From the NCBI GenBank assembly GCA_038239145.1, contig JBBSFB010000008.1, positions 42,417-106,416 of the forward strand: a stretch of DNA of 64,000 bases. Direction: 5' to 3'. The DNA comes from PALSA-610 sp038239145 (GTDB lineage: Bacteria; Actinomycetota; Acidimicrobiia; IMCC26256; PALSA-610). A program made the translations under genes and the position numbers. Under the pieces are notes generated by a model. That model ran no database searches. It was not told where the DNA came from and was given only the letters and a program-made list of their open reading frames with translations. Below, in pieces: positions 9,147-17,444 of this stretch (position 1 is the stretch's first letter; each line of letters starts with the position of its first letter).

Positions 9147-10216
9147 TCGCGATGCTCATGGCCGCGGGCGCGTCGTTCGCGGTGACGATCCTGTTCACAC
9201 CGTTCCTCATCCGGCGCCTGCGCATCCTCGGTATCGGGCAACAGATCCGCGACGACGGTCCGATCGAGCATCCGCACGCGGCGAAGGCCGGGACACCGAC
9301 CATGGGCGGGATCGCGATCGTGCTCGCGACCGTCGTCGGCTATCTCTTCGCGCACATACGCCGGCACGCGATCGCGTTCGCCACGCCGGGCTGGGCGTTG
9401 ATCGCCCTCATCGTCGGCCTCGGCTTCGTCGGTTGGATCGACGACTACCTGGGTGTGCGCGCCCGCCGCAACATGGGTCTGCGCAAGCGGGGCAAGACGT
9501 TGGGCATCGTTCTGGTCGCCGCCTTCTTCGCCTGGCTCGCCGTGTACTTCGTGCACACCGACACGCACCTCTCGTTCACGCGGCCGCTGCACGTCGACCT
9601 GGGCACTGTCGGTCTGTTCATCTGGGTGATCTTCGTGGTCTACGCGACCGCGAACGCGGTGAACCTCACGGACGGCCTCGACGGTCTCGCCGCAGGTTCC
9701 TCGGCGTTCACCTTTGCCGCGTTCATGATCATCGCCTTCACCGAGTTCCGGCATCCCGACATCTACGGCCAGTTCGGGCACCAGGCGGTGGGCAAGGTCT
9801 TCGCCGCGCAGGCGCTCGACCAGGCGGTGGTCGCGGCTGCGATGTTCGGTGCGTGCGCGGGCTTCCTGTGGTGGAACGCCGCGCCCGCGCGCATCTTCAT
9901 GGGCGACACCGGCTCGCTCGCGATCGGCGGCTGCATGGGCGGGCTCGCGCTCCTGACCCGCACGCACCTGCTGCTGCCGTTGCTGGCAGGCCTGCCCGCG
10001 ATCGAGACGCTCTCGGTCATCGCCCAGATCGTCTCGTACCGGGGCTTTCGGCGCCGGGTGCTGCGCATGGCGCCCATCCATCATCACTTCGAGGTCGGCG
10101 GCTGGTCGGAGTTCACCGTCATCGTCCGGTTCTGGCTGTTCGCCGGGATCTGCGTGGCGCTCGCGATCGGCATCTTCTACGCCGACTTCCTGCGGCACGG
10201 GGTGAACCTCGGATGA
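9143..10216 (+). CDS. mraY: Phospho-MurNAc-pentapeptide translocase MraY (lipid I synthase)
   Basis: 357 residues with about ten transmembrane helices. Characteristic segments are present: KAGTPTMGG, GWIDDYLG (Asp pair), NAVNLTDGLDGLA, FMGDTGSLA and the cytoplasmic HHHFE loop (IHHHFEVGGWSE). MraY transfers phospho-MurNAc-pentapeptide from UDP to undecaprenyl phosphate at the inner face of the membrane. It starts at an ATGA overlap with murF and ends in an ATGA overlap with murD, so translation is probably coupled. Confidence 0.97.
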   Translation: MIAMLMAAGASFAVTILFTPFLIRRLRILGIGQQIRDDGPIEHPHAAKAGTPTMGGIAIVLATVVGYLFAHIRRHAIAFATPGWALIALIVGLGFVGWIDDYLGVRARRNMGLRKRGKTLGIVLVAAFFAWLAVYFVHTDTHLSFTRPLHVDLGTVGLFIWVIFVVYATANAVNLTDGLDGLAAGSSAFTFAAFMIIAFTEFRHPDIYGQFGHQAVGKVFAAQALDQAVVAAAMFGACAGFLWWNAAPARIFMGDTGSLAIGGCMGGLALLTRTHLLLPLLAGLPAIETLSVIAQIVSYRGFRRRVLRMAPIHHHFEVGGWSEFTVIVRFWLFAGICVALAIGIFYADFLRHGVNLG

Positions 10217-11592
10217 CGCGCGTGCTCGTGATCGGACTCGGGGAGACGGGCGTCGCCGTCGCGCAAGTGTTGCGCGCCGAGGGCGCGTCGGTCGTGGTGC
10301 TCGAGGACGCGCCGTCGGCGACGCCCCGGTACGCCGAGCGCGTGCAATCGTTGCGCGAGATCGGGGCTGACCTCGTCGAGGCTCCCGACCCGGCTCGAAC
10401 CCGCGCGTTGGTCTCGGGTGTCGATCTCGTCGTGCCGAGCCCGTTGGTCCCCCCCGGGCACCCGGCGATCGTCGTCGCCGGCGAACTCACGGTGCCGGTC
10501 CGCAGCGAGATCGACATCGCCGCCGAGCGGGCGCGGGTCCCGATCGTCGCAGTCACGGGTACGAACGGGAAGACGACCGTCACGACGATGATCGCGGCGA
10601 TGCTCGACGCGTCCGCCGTCGCAACGGTCGCGGCGGGCAACCTCGGTCGTCCCCTCATCGACGCCGTCGGCGACGCTGCCGTCGATGCCGCCCCGGGTAC
10701 CGGAGTGATCGTCGCCGAGGTCTCGTCGTTCCAACTCGCGTTCGTACAGCCGACGTTCCGGCCGCGCGTGGCCGTGCTCCTCGCGATCACTCCGGACCAT
10801 CTCGACTGGCACGGGTCCTTCGCCGGCTACGCGGCCGCCAAGGCGCAGATCACCGCGTACCAGGCCGCATCTGATCTGTTGGTGTACGACGCCGACGACG
10901 AGCACGCGGTCGCGGTCGCGGCGTCGACGCGTGCGCGCACTGTCGGGGTGTCGGCCCGCGCCGACGCGAATGGTTGTTTCCGGGTCGTCGGCGACGACCT
11001 CGTCTTTCCCGACGGGCAGGTGCTGGCCCCGGTCTCGGTGATGGTGCGCGCCCTCGGGCACGACCGCACGAACGCGCTCGCGGCGGCCGCGGCAGCCTTG
11101 GAGGTGGGCGCAACCGTCGACGCCATTCTTGCCACGCTCCGCGCGTACGCGACCATGCCCCATCGCGTCGCTCTGGTAGGCGAAGCTAGTGGTGTGCAGT
11201 GGTTTGACGACTCCAAGGCGACCAACCCTGATGCCACGCGGCGCGCGATTGCGTCGTTCGAATCCGTGGTCCTCCTCGCCGGTGGCCGCAACAAGGGTCT
11301 CGATCTGTCGGTGCTCGCAGAGGAGTCGGCCCGGGTGCGCGGCGTCGTCGCGTTCGGCGAATCGGGTCCCGAGATCGCGGCCGCGTTCGCCCGCGCCGGC
11401 ACGCCCGTCGAGCAGGTCGCCGACATGCGCGCCGCGGTCCACGCGGCCCGGCGCATGGCGCGCGCCGGAGACGTCGTGTTGTTGTCGCCCGCGTGCGCCT
11501 CGTTCGACGCCTACAGCGGGTACGCGGCGCGCGGCGACGACTTCGCCCACGAGGTCCAGGTCCAGATACTCGAGGAGGCGACGTCGCGATGA
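10213..11592 (+). CDS. murD: UDP-MurNAc-L-Ala:D-Glu ligase MurD
   Basis: 459 residues. N-terminal Rossmann segment RVLVIGLGETGVAVA, ATP loop GTNGKTTVTTM, EVSSFQL, the TPDHLDWHGS motif and the C-terminal DDSKATNPDA motif all fit MurD. It adds D-glutamate, the second stem-peptide residue. ATGA overlaps exist at both ends (mraY upstream, ftsW downstream). Confidence 0.97.
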   Translation: MTRVLVIGLGETGVAVAQVLRAEGASVVVLEDAPSATPRYAERVQSLREIGADLVEAPDPARTRALVSGVDLVVPSPLVPPGHPAIVVAGELTVPVRSEIDIAAERARVPIVAVTGTNGKTTVTTMIAAMLDASAVATVAAGNLGRPLIDAVGDAAVDAAPGTGVIVAEVSSFQLAFVQPTFRPRVAVLLAITPDHLDWHGSFAGYAAAKAQITAYQAASDLLVYDADDEHAVAVAASTRARTVGVSARADANGCFRVVGDDLVFPDGQVLAPVSVMVRALGHDRTNALAAAAAALEVGATVDAILATLRAYATMPHRVALVGEASGVQWFDDSKATNPDATRRAIASFESVVLLAGGRNKGLDLSVLAEESARVRGVVAFGESGPEIAAAFARAGTPVEQVADMRAAVHAARRMARAGDVVLLSPACASFDAYSGYAARGDDFAHEVQVQILEEATSR

Positions 11593-12839
11593 CAACGGTC
11601 ACACCTCGCGTGCCGCTCGATCGGCTGCGACAGATCCGCAATCCGTTCGCACGGATCGGTCGATCGGTAATGACCCGGCTCGAGCGCCGGGAGCAACTCC
11701 CCCGGCCGGCCTCGTACATCGTGCTCTGCGCGACGATCGGGGTGCTCAACGTCGTCGGCCTCGTCATGATCCTCTCCGCCTCGTCGGTGGCCGCACTCTC
11801 CAACTACGGGTCGTCCTGGTACTTCTTCAACCGTCAGCTCATGTGGGCCGTGGTCGGGCTGATCGCGTTCCTGGTCGCAGTGCGGATCGATTACCGGGTC
11901 TGGCGCCGGTTCGCGCCGATCGTTCTGATCGGCGCGTTCGGTGCGCTGTCGATCGTGCTCGTCGGCGGAAAGCTCGTCTCCGGTTCGCAGCGTTGGATCG
12001 TGCTCGGGCCGTTGCAGCTCCAACCGAGCGAGCTCGCGAAGCTCGCGCTTCTCGTCTGTGGCGCGGAGATACTCACCCGTCGCGCCGATCGTCTCGACGA
12101 TCCGCGCGCGTGGCGGCCCGTCATCATGATCTTCGTCGTACTCGCCGCGCTGGTGATGAAGGAGCCCGATCTCGCGTCGACCATCGTCCTCGGTGTGATC
12201 GTCGGGTCGCTGCTCATCGTCGGTGGAGTCCGGACCCGGCACCTCGCCCAGATGATCGCGATCGGTGTCGTGGGGACGGGCGTGCTCTCGCTGCTCGCCG
12301 GGTACCGGCGCGCCCGTATCTTCTCGTTCCTCCACCCGGGCCACGACGTCGGCAACACCGGATACCAGTTGTACCGCTCGCTCATCGCGATCGGCAGCGG
12401 CGGCGTCAACGGTGTCGGGCTCGGCGCGGGGCGGGCCAAGTGGTTCTTCCTTCCCAACGCGCACACCGACTTCATCTTCGCCATCATCGGCGAGGAGCTC
12501 GGGTTCATCGGGTGCCTGCTCGTGCTCGGTCTCTTCGTCGGGCTCGGTCTGGTCGGGCTCCGCATCGCCCGGAGGGCCCCCGATCGATTCGGCATGCTGA
12601 TCGCGACCGGCGTCACGGCCTGGATCGTCGGGCAGGCCGCGATAAATCTGGGCGCGGTGATCGGCGTGCTCCCGGTATCGGGCGTGCCCTTGCCGTTCCT
12701 CTCCGTCGGCGGGACGTCGCTCGTGATCACGATGTTCAGCATCGGCGTCGTGGCGAACGTTGCGCGCCAGGCGATTCCGACGCCGGTCCGACCGCGTGCG
12801 CAGACTCCGGATCGTCCGGTGCGCGCCCGGGTGTCGTGA
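11589..12839 (+). CDS. ftsW: FtsW, SEDS-family septal peptidoglycan glycosyltransferase
   Basis: 416 residues with a basic cytoplasmic N-terminus and about ten transmembrane helices. SEDS hallmarks are visible: GGKLVSGSQRWI, LQPSELAKLAL, KEPDLAST, the periplasmic loop with NTGYQLYRSLIAIGSGG and AHTDFIFAIIGEELGF. FtsW polymerises lipid II at the septum together with FtsI. It begins at an ATGA overlap with murD and ends at a GTGA overlap with murG. Location inside the mur genes, next to murG, favours FtsW over RodA. Confidence 0.95.
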   Translation: MTTVTPRVPLDRLRQIRNPFARIGRSVMTRLERREQLPRPASYIVLCATIGVLNVVGLVMILSASSVAALSNYGSSWYFFNRQLMWAVVGLIAFLVAVRIDYRVWRRFAPIVLIGAFGALSIVLVGGKLVSGSQRWIVLGPLQLQPSELAKLALLVCGAEILTRRADRLDDPRAWRPVIMIFVVLAALVMKEPDLASTIVLGVIVGSLLIVGGVRTRHLAQMIAIGVVGTGVLSLLAGYRRARIFSFLHPGHDVGNTGYQLYRSLIAIGSGGVNGVGLGAGRAKWFFLPNAHTDFIFAIIGEELGFIGCLLVLGLFVGLGLVGLRIARRAPDRFGMLIATGVTAWIVGQAAINLGAVIGVLPVSGVPLPFLSVGGTSLVITMFSIGVVANVARQAIPTPVRPRAQTPDRPVRARVS

Positions 12840-14050
12840 GCGCACGCGCACCGGCACCTGATCGCGTCGTCCCAGGAGACGGCGTCGTACCAGGAGACGG
12901 CGTCGTACCAGGAGACGGCGTCGTACCAGGAGACGGCGTCGTACCAGGAGACGGCGTCGTACCAGGAGACGAGGTCTACGCGCTGCTCGCCGGCGGCGGT
13001 ACCGGGGGTCACACCTATCCCGCGATCGCGGTCGCGCAGGAGCTCGAGCGGCGCGGCCATGCGGTCCGTTTCGTCGGGGGAAAGCGCGGGATCGAAGGCC
13101 GCGTCGTACCGGCGGCCGGATTCGAGATCGACCTCCTCCCGGGCCGCGGACTCCAACGCAAGCTCACCTTCCAGAACTTCGAAGCCATCTGGGGCGCGGC
13201 CTCGGCGTTCGCGCGCGCGCTCGTGATCGTCCGGCGTCGCCGGCCGCGCATCGTCGTCGGGTTCGGGGGCTACGCGTCGCTCCCGTGCGTGGTCGCAGCG
13301 CGGCTGTTGCGGGTTCCCGTCGTGGTGCACGAGCAGGACGCGGCGCCCGGGCTCGCGAATCGTTGGGGCGTACGGCTCGGTGCTCGCGCCGCGATCTCAC
13401 TACCGGGCACTCCGTTGCCGAACGCGACGCTCACGGGCAATCCCGTGCGGGTCGCGTTTGCGGAGCTCGAACGGTTGCCCCGGCCTGCGGGCGAACCCGC
13501 GCTCGTCGCGGTGTTCGGCGGCGCCCAAGGTGCGCGCACGATCAACCGCGCCGCGCTGGGGTGCTACGACGCCTGGAGGGGCCGCACCGACATGGCCGTC
13601 CGGCACGTCTGTGGCCCTCGCAATCTCGAGGAGTGCGAATCGACGCTCGCGTCGGCGCGCCGCGCCGACGACGCGCTGCGGTACGAGATCGTCGGCTACG
13701 AGGAGCACATGGATGTCGTGTTCAGCCGCGCCGCCCTCGCGGTGTGCCGATCGGGTGCGGGCACGATCGCCGAGCTCACCGCGGTCGGGCTGCCCGCGAT
13801 CCTGGTCCCGCTGCCCGGCGCCCCGAGCGACCACCAGACCCGGAACGCGCAGACCCTGGAACGGGCGGGGGCGGCCGTCATGCTTTCCGATTCCGAATGT
13901 GACCCGGCCCGACTCGACTCGGTCGTGTCGGAGCTGCTGGGCGCGTCCGATCGACTCGTTCGCATGGGTGACGCCGCGCGCGGCCTCGGACAACGGGACG
14001 CGGCCGAGCGGGTGGCCGATCTGGTGGAGGAGCACGCCGGTGGCCTCTGA
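12836..14050 (+). CDS. murG: UDP-GlcNAc:lipid I GlcNAc transferase MurG with a repeated N-terminal extension
   Basis: 404 residues. The GT28 core starts at about residue 47 with the diphosphate-loop GGGTGGHTYPA and contains GFGGYAS, VHEQDAAPGLAN, FGGAQGA and the C-terminal CRSGAGTIAEL donor-site motif. MurG makes lipid II on the cytoplasmic membrane face. GTG 12836 overlaps the ftsW stop (GTGA), like other junctions here. The only in-frame starts lie upstream of the 18-bp repeats, so residues 11-46 should be six VVPGDG-type units that normal MurG lacks. No start codon exists between the repeats and the core. Confidence 0.94.
   Translation: MSARAPAPDRVVPGDGVVPGDGVVPGDGVVPGDGVVPGDGVVPGDEVYALLAGGGTGGHTYPAIAVAQELERRGHAVRFVGGKRGIEGRVVPAAGFEIDLLPGRGLQRKLTFQNFEAIWGAASAFARALVIVRRRRPRIVVGFGGYASLPCVVAARLLRVPVVVHEQDAAPGLANRWGVRLGARAAISLPGTPLPNATLTGNPVRVAFAELERLPRPAGEPALVAVFGGAQGARTINRAALGCYDAWRGRTDMAVRHVCGPRNLEECESTLASARRADDALRYEIVGYEEHMDVVFSRAALAVCRSGAGTIAELTAVGLPAILVPLPGAPSDHQTRNAQTLERAGAAVMLSDSECDPARLDSVVSELLGASDRLVRMGDAARGLGQRDAAERVADLVEEHAGGL
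12866..12973 (+). repeat. Six-copy 18-bp minisatellite in the murG 5' end
   Basis: Six consecutive 18-base units (GTCGTACCAGGAGACGGC). Units 2-5 are identical; unit 1 differs at one silent base and unit 6 ends GAG instead of GGC. The length is a multiple of three and the frame stays open, giving (VVPGDG)5-VVPGDE. Each unit contains AGGAG. Confidence 0.95.
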
Positions 14051-15467
14051 CGATCTCGAAGGGGTCGGGCCCGGCGCGCCGGGCCTCGATCTGTCGCAAC
14101 CCCGACGCGTCCATATCGTCGGCGTGGCCGGCGCGGGGATGAGTGCGATCGCGCTGGTACTGGCGCGCATGGGTCACGTGGTGAGCGGTTCCGACATCAA
14201 GAGCGCGGCGGTGCTCGAGCGTCTGGCCGCGGCCGGTGTCGACGTGCACGTCGGAAATCGGGCCGAACACGTGCCCGCCGACGCCGACGCGGTCGTGTAC
14301 TCCACCGCTATCCCTCTGCGGAATGTCGAGCTCGTGACCGCCAACGCGCGGGGCATCCCCGTGTTGCACCGCGCCGCGGCCCTCGCCGCGCTGGCTGCGA
14401 CCCGCAAGACGATCGCGGTAGCGGGCTCGCACGGCAAAACGACGAGCGCCTCGATGCTTGCGCTCATACTACGGCGCGCGGGCTGGTCGCCGAGTTTCGT
14501 GATCGGCGGCGAGGTCAACGAGGTCGGTAGCAATGCCGCGTTTGGCGAAGGCGAATGGCTCGTCGTCGAAGCCGACGAGAGCGACGGCACCTTCTTGCAC
14601 CTGTCGCCCGAGGCCGCGCTCGTGACGAACGTCGAGCCCGATCACCTCGATTACTACGGCGATTTCGACTCCCTCGTGCGGGCGTTCGAACAGTTCGTCA
14701 CGTCGGTGTCGGGACCCGTCGTCGTCTGCGTCGACGACGCGGTGGCGGCCGTTCTGGCGGGACACGGGTCGACGATGCGTACCTATGGTTTTGCACCCGG
14801 GGCCGACTACCGCATCGTCGACGAGGTCGTCGACGCGCAAGGCTGTCGGTTCACCTTGGCTTCCGGCGGGAGCCGCACCGAGATCACTGTCCCCGCGGGC
14901 GTGAAGGCATCGACGAATGCCGCCGGCGCGATTGCGATCGCGTTGGAGCTCGGCGTCGAGATCGACGCCGCGGTCAAGGCGCTCGCCGGCTTCGGTGGCG
15001 TCGCGCGCCGGTTCCAGTACCGCGGCGAACGCGACGGCGTCACCTTCATCGACGACTACGCCCATCTCCCCACCGAGGTGGACGCCGCCATTGCCGCGGC
15101 CCGGCAAGGGCCGTGGCGGCGGGTCGTGGTGGTGTTCCAACCCCATCGCTACACCCGCACCGCATCGATCGGACCGCAATTTGCCGACTCGTTCTCCGCC
15201 GCCGACACCCTGGTGCTCACCGACGTCTATCCGGCTGGGGAAACGCCGATCCCGGGCGTATCCGGGCGGTCGATCCTTCGGGCCGTGCTCGACCGTCATC
15301 CGTCGTTGGCCGTCGCGTATCTCCCGCGCACGGCCGATCTGGCCGGGGTACCGGCGCGCTACGCGCGGCCGGGGGATCTCGTGCTGACCCTCGGCGCCGG
15401 CGATCTCACCACCGTGCCCGACGTCTGGATGGGCATTTCCGACGTGTGGACGGCGGCGGGAGCGTGA
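14040..15467 (+). CDS. murC: UDP-MurNAc:L-alanine ligase MurC
   Basis: 475 residues. HIVGVAGAGMSAIA Rossmann motif, ATP loop GSHGKTTSASML, EADESDGTFL and NVEPDHLDYYGDF, then the C-terminal DDYAHLPTEV motif identify MurC, which adds the first residue (L-Ala) of the stem peptide. GTG 14040 lies inside the end of murG, with GGAGG at 14026-14030 nine bases before it. Ends at a GTGA overlap with murB. Confidence 0.96.
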   Translation: MASDDLEGVGPGAPGLDLSQPRRVHIVGVAGAGMSAIALVLARMGHVVSGSDIKSAAVLERLAAAGVDVHVGNRAEHVPADADAVVYSTAIPLRNVELVTANARGIPVLHRAAALAALAATRKTIAVAGSHGKTTSASMLALILRRAGWSPSFVIGGEVNEVGSNAAFGEGEWLVVEADESDGTFLHLSPEAALVTNVEPDHLDYYGDFDSLVRAFEQFVTSVSGPVVVCVDDAVAAVLAGHGSTMRTYGFAPGADYRIVDEVVDAQGCRFTLASGGSRTEITVPAGVKASTNAAGAIAIALELGVEIDAAVKALAGFGGVARRFQYRGERDGVTFIDDYAHLPTEVDAAIAAARQGPWRRVVVVFQPHRYTRTASIGPQFADSFSAADTLVLTDVYPAGETPIPGVSGRSILRAVLDRHPSLAVAYLPRTADLAGVPARYARPGDLVLTLGAGDLTTVPDVWMGISDVWTAAGA

Positions 15468-16420
15468 GAGGGTCTTCGGCGCAGGTACGCGCACTGGCGG
15501 CGACGCTCGCCGACCTGCTTCCCCGGCGGGTCGAGCGCGCTGCGCCGTCGGCGCCGGTCACGACGTACCGCTGCGGCGGTCCGATAGCCCTGCTCGTGCG
15601 CGTCGACCGGCAGGACGATCTCGTCGTTCTCGCCGACGCGCTCGGCACGCACCCCGAGGTTCCGGTGCTGGTGATCGGTCGGGGCTCCAATCTGTTGATC
15701 TCCGACGCCGGCTTCGATGGCGTCGCGGTCGTGCTCGGCGGCGAGTTCGAACGCATCGACGTGGATGGCGACAGGTCGCACGTCGACGCGGGCAGCGCGG
15801 TTCCCCTTCCCGTGCTGGCGCGCCAAGCCGCCAAAGCCGGGATCGCCGGGCTCGAGTTCTTCGCGGGCATCCCCGGGAGCGTCGGCGGGGGAGTGCGGAT
15901 GAATGCCGGCGGTCACGGCGCCGAGACGAAGGACGTCATCGTCTCTGCGCGTGTGTTCAGCCTCGCCACCGCGCAGACGACCGAGGTCGACGGGCCCGGG
16001 CTCGGCTTCGGGTATCGGCACTCCGCGCTCGGACTCCGTTCGGTCGTGCTGTCGGCGTCCTTCGCCGGGCACGCCGACGATCCCGCTGCATGCGAACGCC
16101 GCATCGACGAGATCGTGCGCTGGCGGCGCGAACATCAACCGGGCGGGCAGAACGCGGGCTCGGTATTCACCAATCCGCCGGGCGACACCGCGGGCCGGCT
16201 CATCGATGCGTGCGGTTGCAAGGGGATGCGGGTCGGTGACGTCGTGGTGTCGGAGAAGCATGCCAACTTCTTCGCGGCCGGTCCCGACGCCCACGCCGAC
16301 GACGTCGTCGCGCTCATGGAACTGGTTCGAACCCGGGTCGAGTCCGCCACCGGCGTATATCTCGTTCCCGAGTTGCAGCTTGTCGGCTTCGCCGACCGGT
16401 CGGAGGAGACAGCCCGATGA
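15464..16420 (+). CDS. murB: UDP-N-acetylenolpyruvoylglucosamine reductase MurB
   Basis: 318 residues. FAD-binding segment VIGRGSNLLISD, FFAGIPGSVGGGVRMNAG, the QNAGSVFTNPPGD motif with the catalytic serine, and the C-terminal SEKHANFF segment fit MurB. It reduces the enolpyruvyl group to make UDP-MurNAc with NADPH. Start chosen at GTG 15464, which gives a GTGA overlap with the murC stop; another in-frame GTG at 15446 would add six residues. The stop overlaps ftsQ. Confidence 0.95.
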   Translation: MRGSSAQVRALAATLADLLPRRVERAAPSAPVTTYRCGGPIALLVRVDRQDDLVVLADALGTHPEVPVLVIGRGSNLLISDAGFDGVAVVLGGEFERIDVDGDRSHVDAGSAVPLPVLARQAAKAGIAGLEFFAGIPGSVGGGVRMNAGGHGAETKDVIVSARVFSLATAQTTEVDGPGLGFGYRHSALGLRSVVLSASFAGHADDPAACERRIDEIVRWRREHQPGGQNAGSVFTNPPGDTAGRLIDACGCKGMRVGDVVVSEKHANFFAAGPDAHADDVVALMELVRTRVESATGVYLVPELQLVGFADRSEETAR

Positions 16421-17268
16421 CGACAACGCCGACCGACACGGGTACAGGAACGGAATCGGAGACGAGGCCGGAGCCGCAAGACGAATCGACGACACCGTCC
16501 CCGGTCCGAACGGATGGCGCCGAAAGAGTGCGCATCGATCCCCGGATCCGTGAACGCCGGATCGAGGTCATACGCCAGGCCGGCCGCCGGCGGCTCCGGG
16601 TGTTGCTGGTCGTGTCGACCGTGCTGATCGCGTTGGGTATCGCGTTTTTGGTCGTGACCTCGCCGCTGCTCGACGTCGACCACATGACCGTCACCGGTGC
16701 CCGGCACGTGACCGCTGCGGAAGTGCGCGCCGCCTCTGGAGTTCACCTGCACGATCATCTGCCCTTCGTGGATCTCTCGCGGGCGGCGCACCGCATCGAG
16801 CAGCTCCCCTGGGTGCGCGACGCGACGGTGCGCCGCAAGCTTCCCGGGACCCTCGCGATCACGATCATCGAGTACTCGCCCGTCGCCTACGTGCGCGTTC
16901 CCGGCGGCGTCATGTTGGTCGCCGCGAACGGGCACGTGATCGACCGCGCCCCGACTCCGCCGCCGCACACGGTCGAGGTGCGCGGTGTGCGGCTCGCGCC
17001 GAGCGCGGGAAACCTGCTCGCGCCGTCTGACGCCGCGGGCATCGTCGGGCGGCTTCCCGCCGTGCTCGCCCGGCGCATCGGCAGGGTCGACGTGAGCGGC
17101 GACGGTCTCACGCTCGATGTCGTCGGTAACGGCGAGATCCGCCTGGGCGACTCGAGCGATCTCGGCGCCAAGGCGACGGCCGCGCTCGCGGTGCTGACGA
17201 ACAACGGCGCGGCGCGATTCCGCTACATCGACGTCTCGACGCCCGATCGCGCCGTCCTCGCACGCTGA
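16417..17268 (+). CDS. ftsQ: FtsQ/DivIB cell-division protein
   Basis: 283 residues: an acidic and Thr-rich cytoplasmic tail (1-45), one transmembrane helix at about 61-81, then the POTRA domain (LLDVDHMTVTGARHVTAAEVRAA, about 85-155) and the FtsQ domain with RRKLPGTLAITIIEYSPVAYV. FtsQ anchors FtsL/FtsB and recruits FtsWI. ATG overlaps the murB stop as ATGA, so it is the last gene of the tightly coupled mur-fts run. It is separated from ftsZ by 176 bases that hold a tandem repeat and a promoter. Confidence 0.95.
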   Translation: MTTTPTDTGTGTESETRPEPQDESTTPSPVRTDGAERVRIDPRIRERRIEVIRQAGRRRLRVLLVVSTVLIALGIAFLVVTSPLLDVDHMTVTGARHVTAAEVRAASGVHLHDHLPFVDLSRAAHRIEQLPWVRDATVRRKLPGTLAITIIEYSPVAYVRVPGGVMLVAANGHVIDRAPTPPPHTVEVRGVRLAPSAGNLLAPSDAAGIVGRLPAVLARRIGRVDVSGDGLTLDVVGNGEIRLGDSSDLGAKATAALAVLTNNGAARFRYIDVSTPDRAVLAR

Positions 17269-17304
17269 GGATGGTGCGCCCGCGCTTCAAGGATGGTGCG
17301 CCCG
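17263..17304 (+). repeat. Tandem duplication across the ftsQ stop codon
   Basis: GGATGGTGCGCCCG occurs at 17269-17282 and again at 17291-17304, each preceded by CGCT and a short spacer. The ftsQ stop TGA (17266-17268) is in the first unit; the second unit replaces it with TCAA. Confidence 0.85.
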
Positions 17305-17307
17305 TGA

Positions 17308-17336
17308 TTGATTCGGCGAACGCGCTCCGGTACAGT
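17308..17336 (+). promoter_or_regulatory. ftsZ promoter candidate
   Basis: TTGATT (17308-17313) and TACAGT (17331-17336) with an optimal 17-base spacer. Transcription would start near 17343 and leave a leader of about 100 bases before ftsZ. Confidence 0.6.
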
Positions 17337-17352
17337 CTCGACGCGAAGCACA

Positions 17353-17372
17353 GGTTGACGTAAATGTCAACC
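17353..17372 (+). promoter_or_regulatory. Palindrome in the ftsZ leader (possible operator)
   Basis: GGTTGAC, six bases, GTCAACC: perfect 7-bp arms just downstream of the predicted ftsZ start site. It could be a repressor site or a small mRNA hairpin. No regulator is identified. Confidence 0.5.
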
Positions 17373-17444
17373 TCGAGTTGAGCTTCATAGTTTCACTCCC
17401 GAACGCAGCCCGGAAGTCAGCAAGGAAGCAAGGAAGAGGGTCAC

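Noticed and set aside
12866..12973. CRISPR-like or ribosome-binding array in the 18-bp repeats
   Set aside because: There are no spacers, and no start codon follows the last AGGAG; the units are simply in-frame coding repeats.
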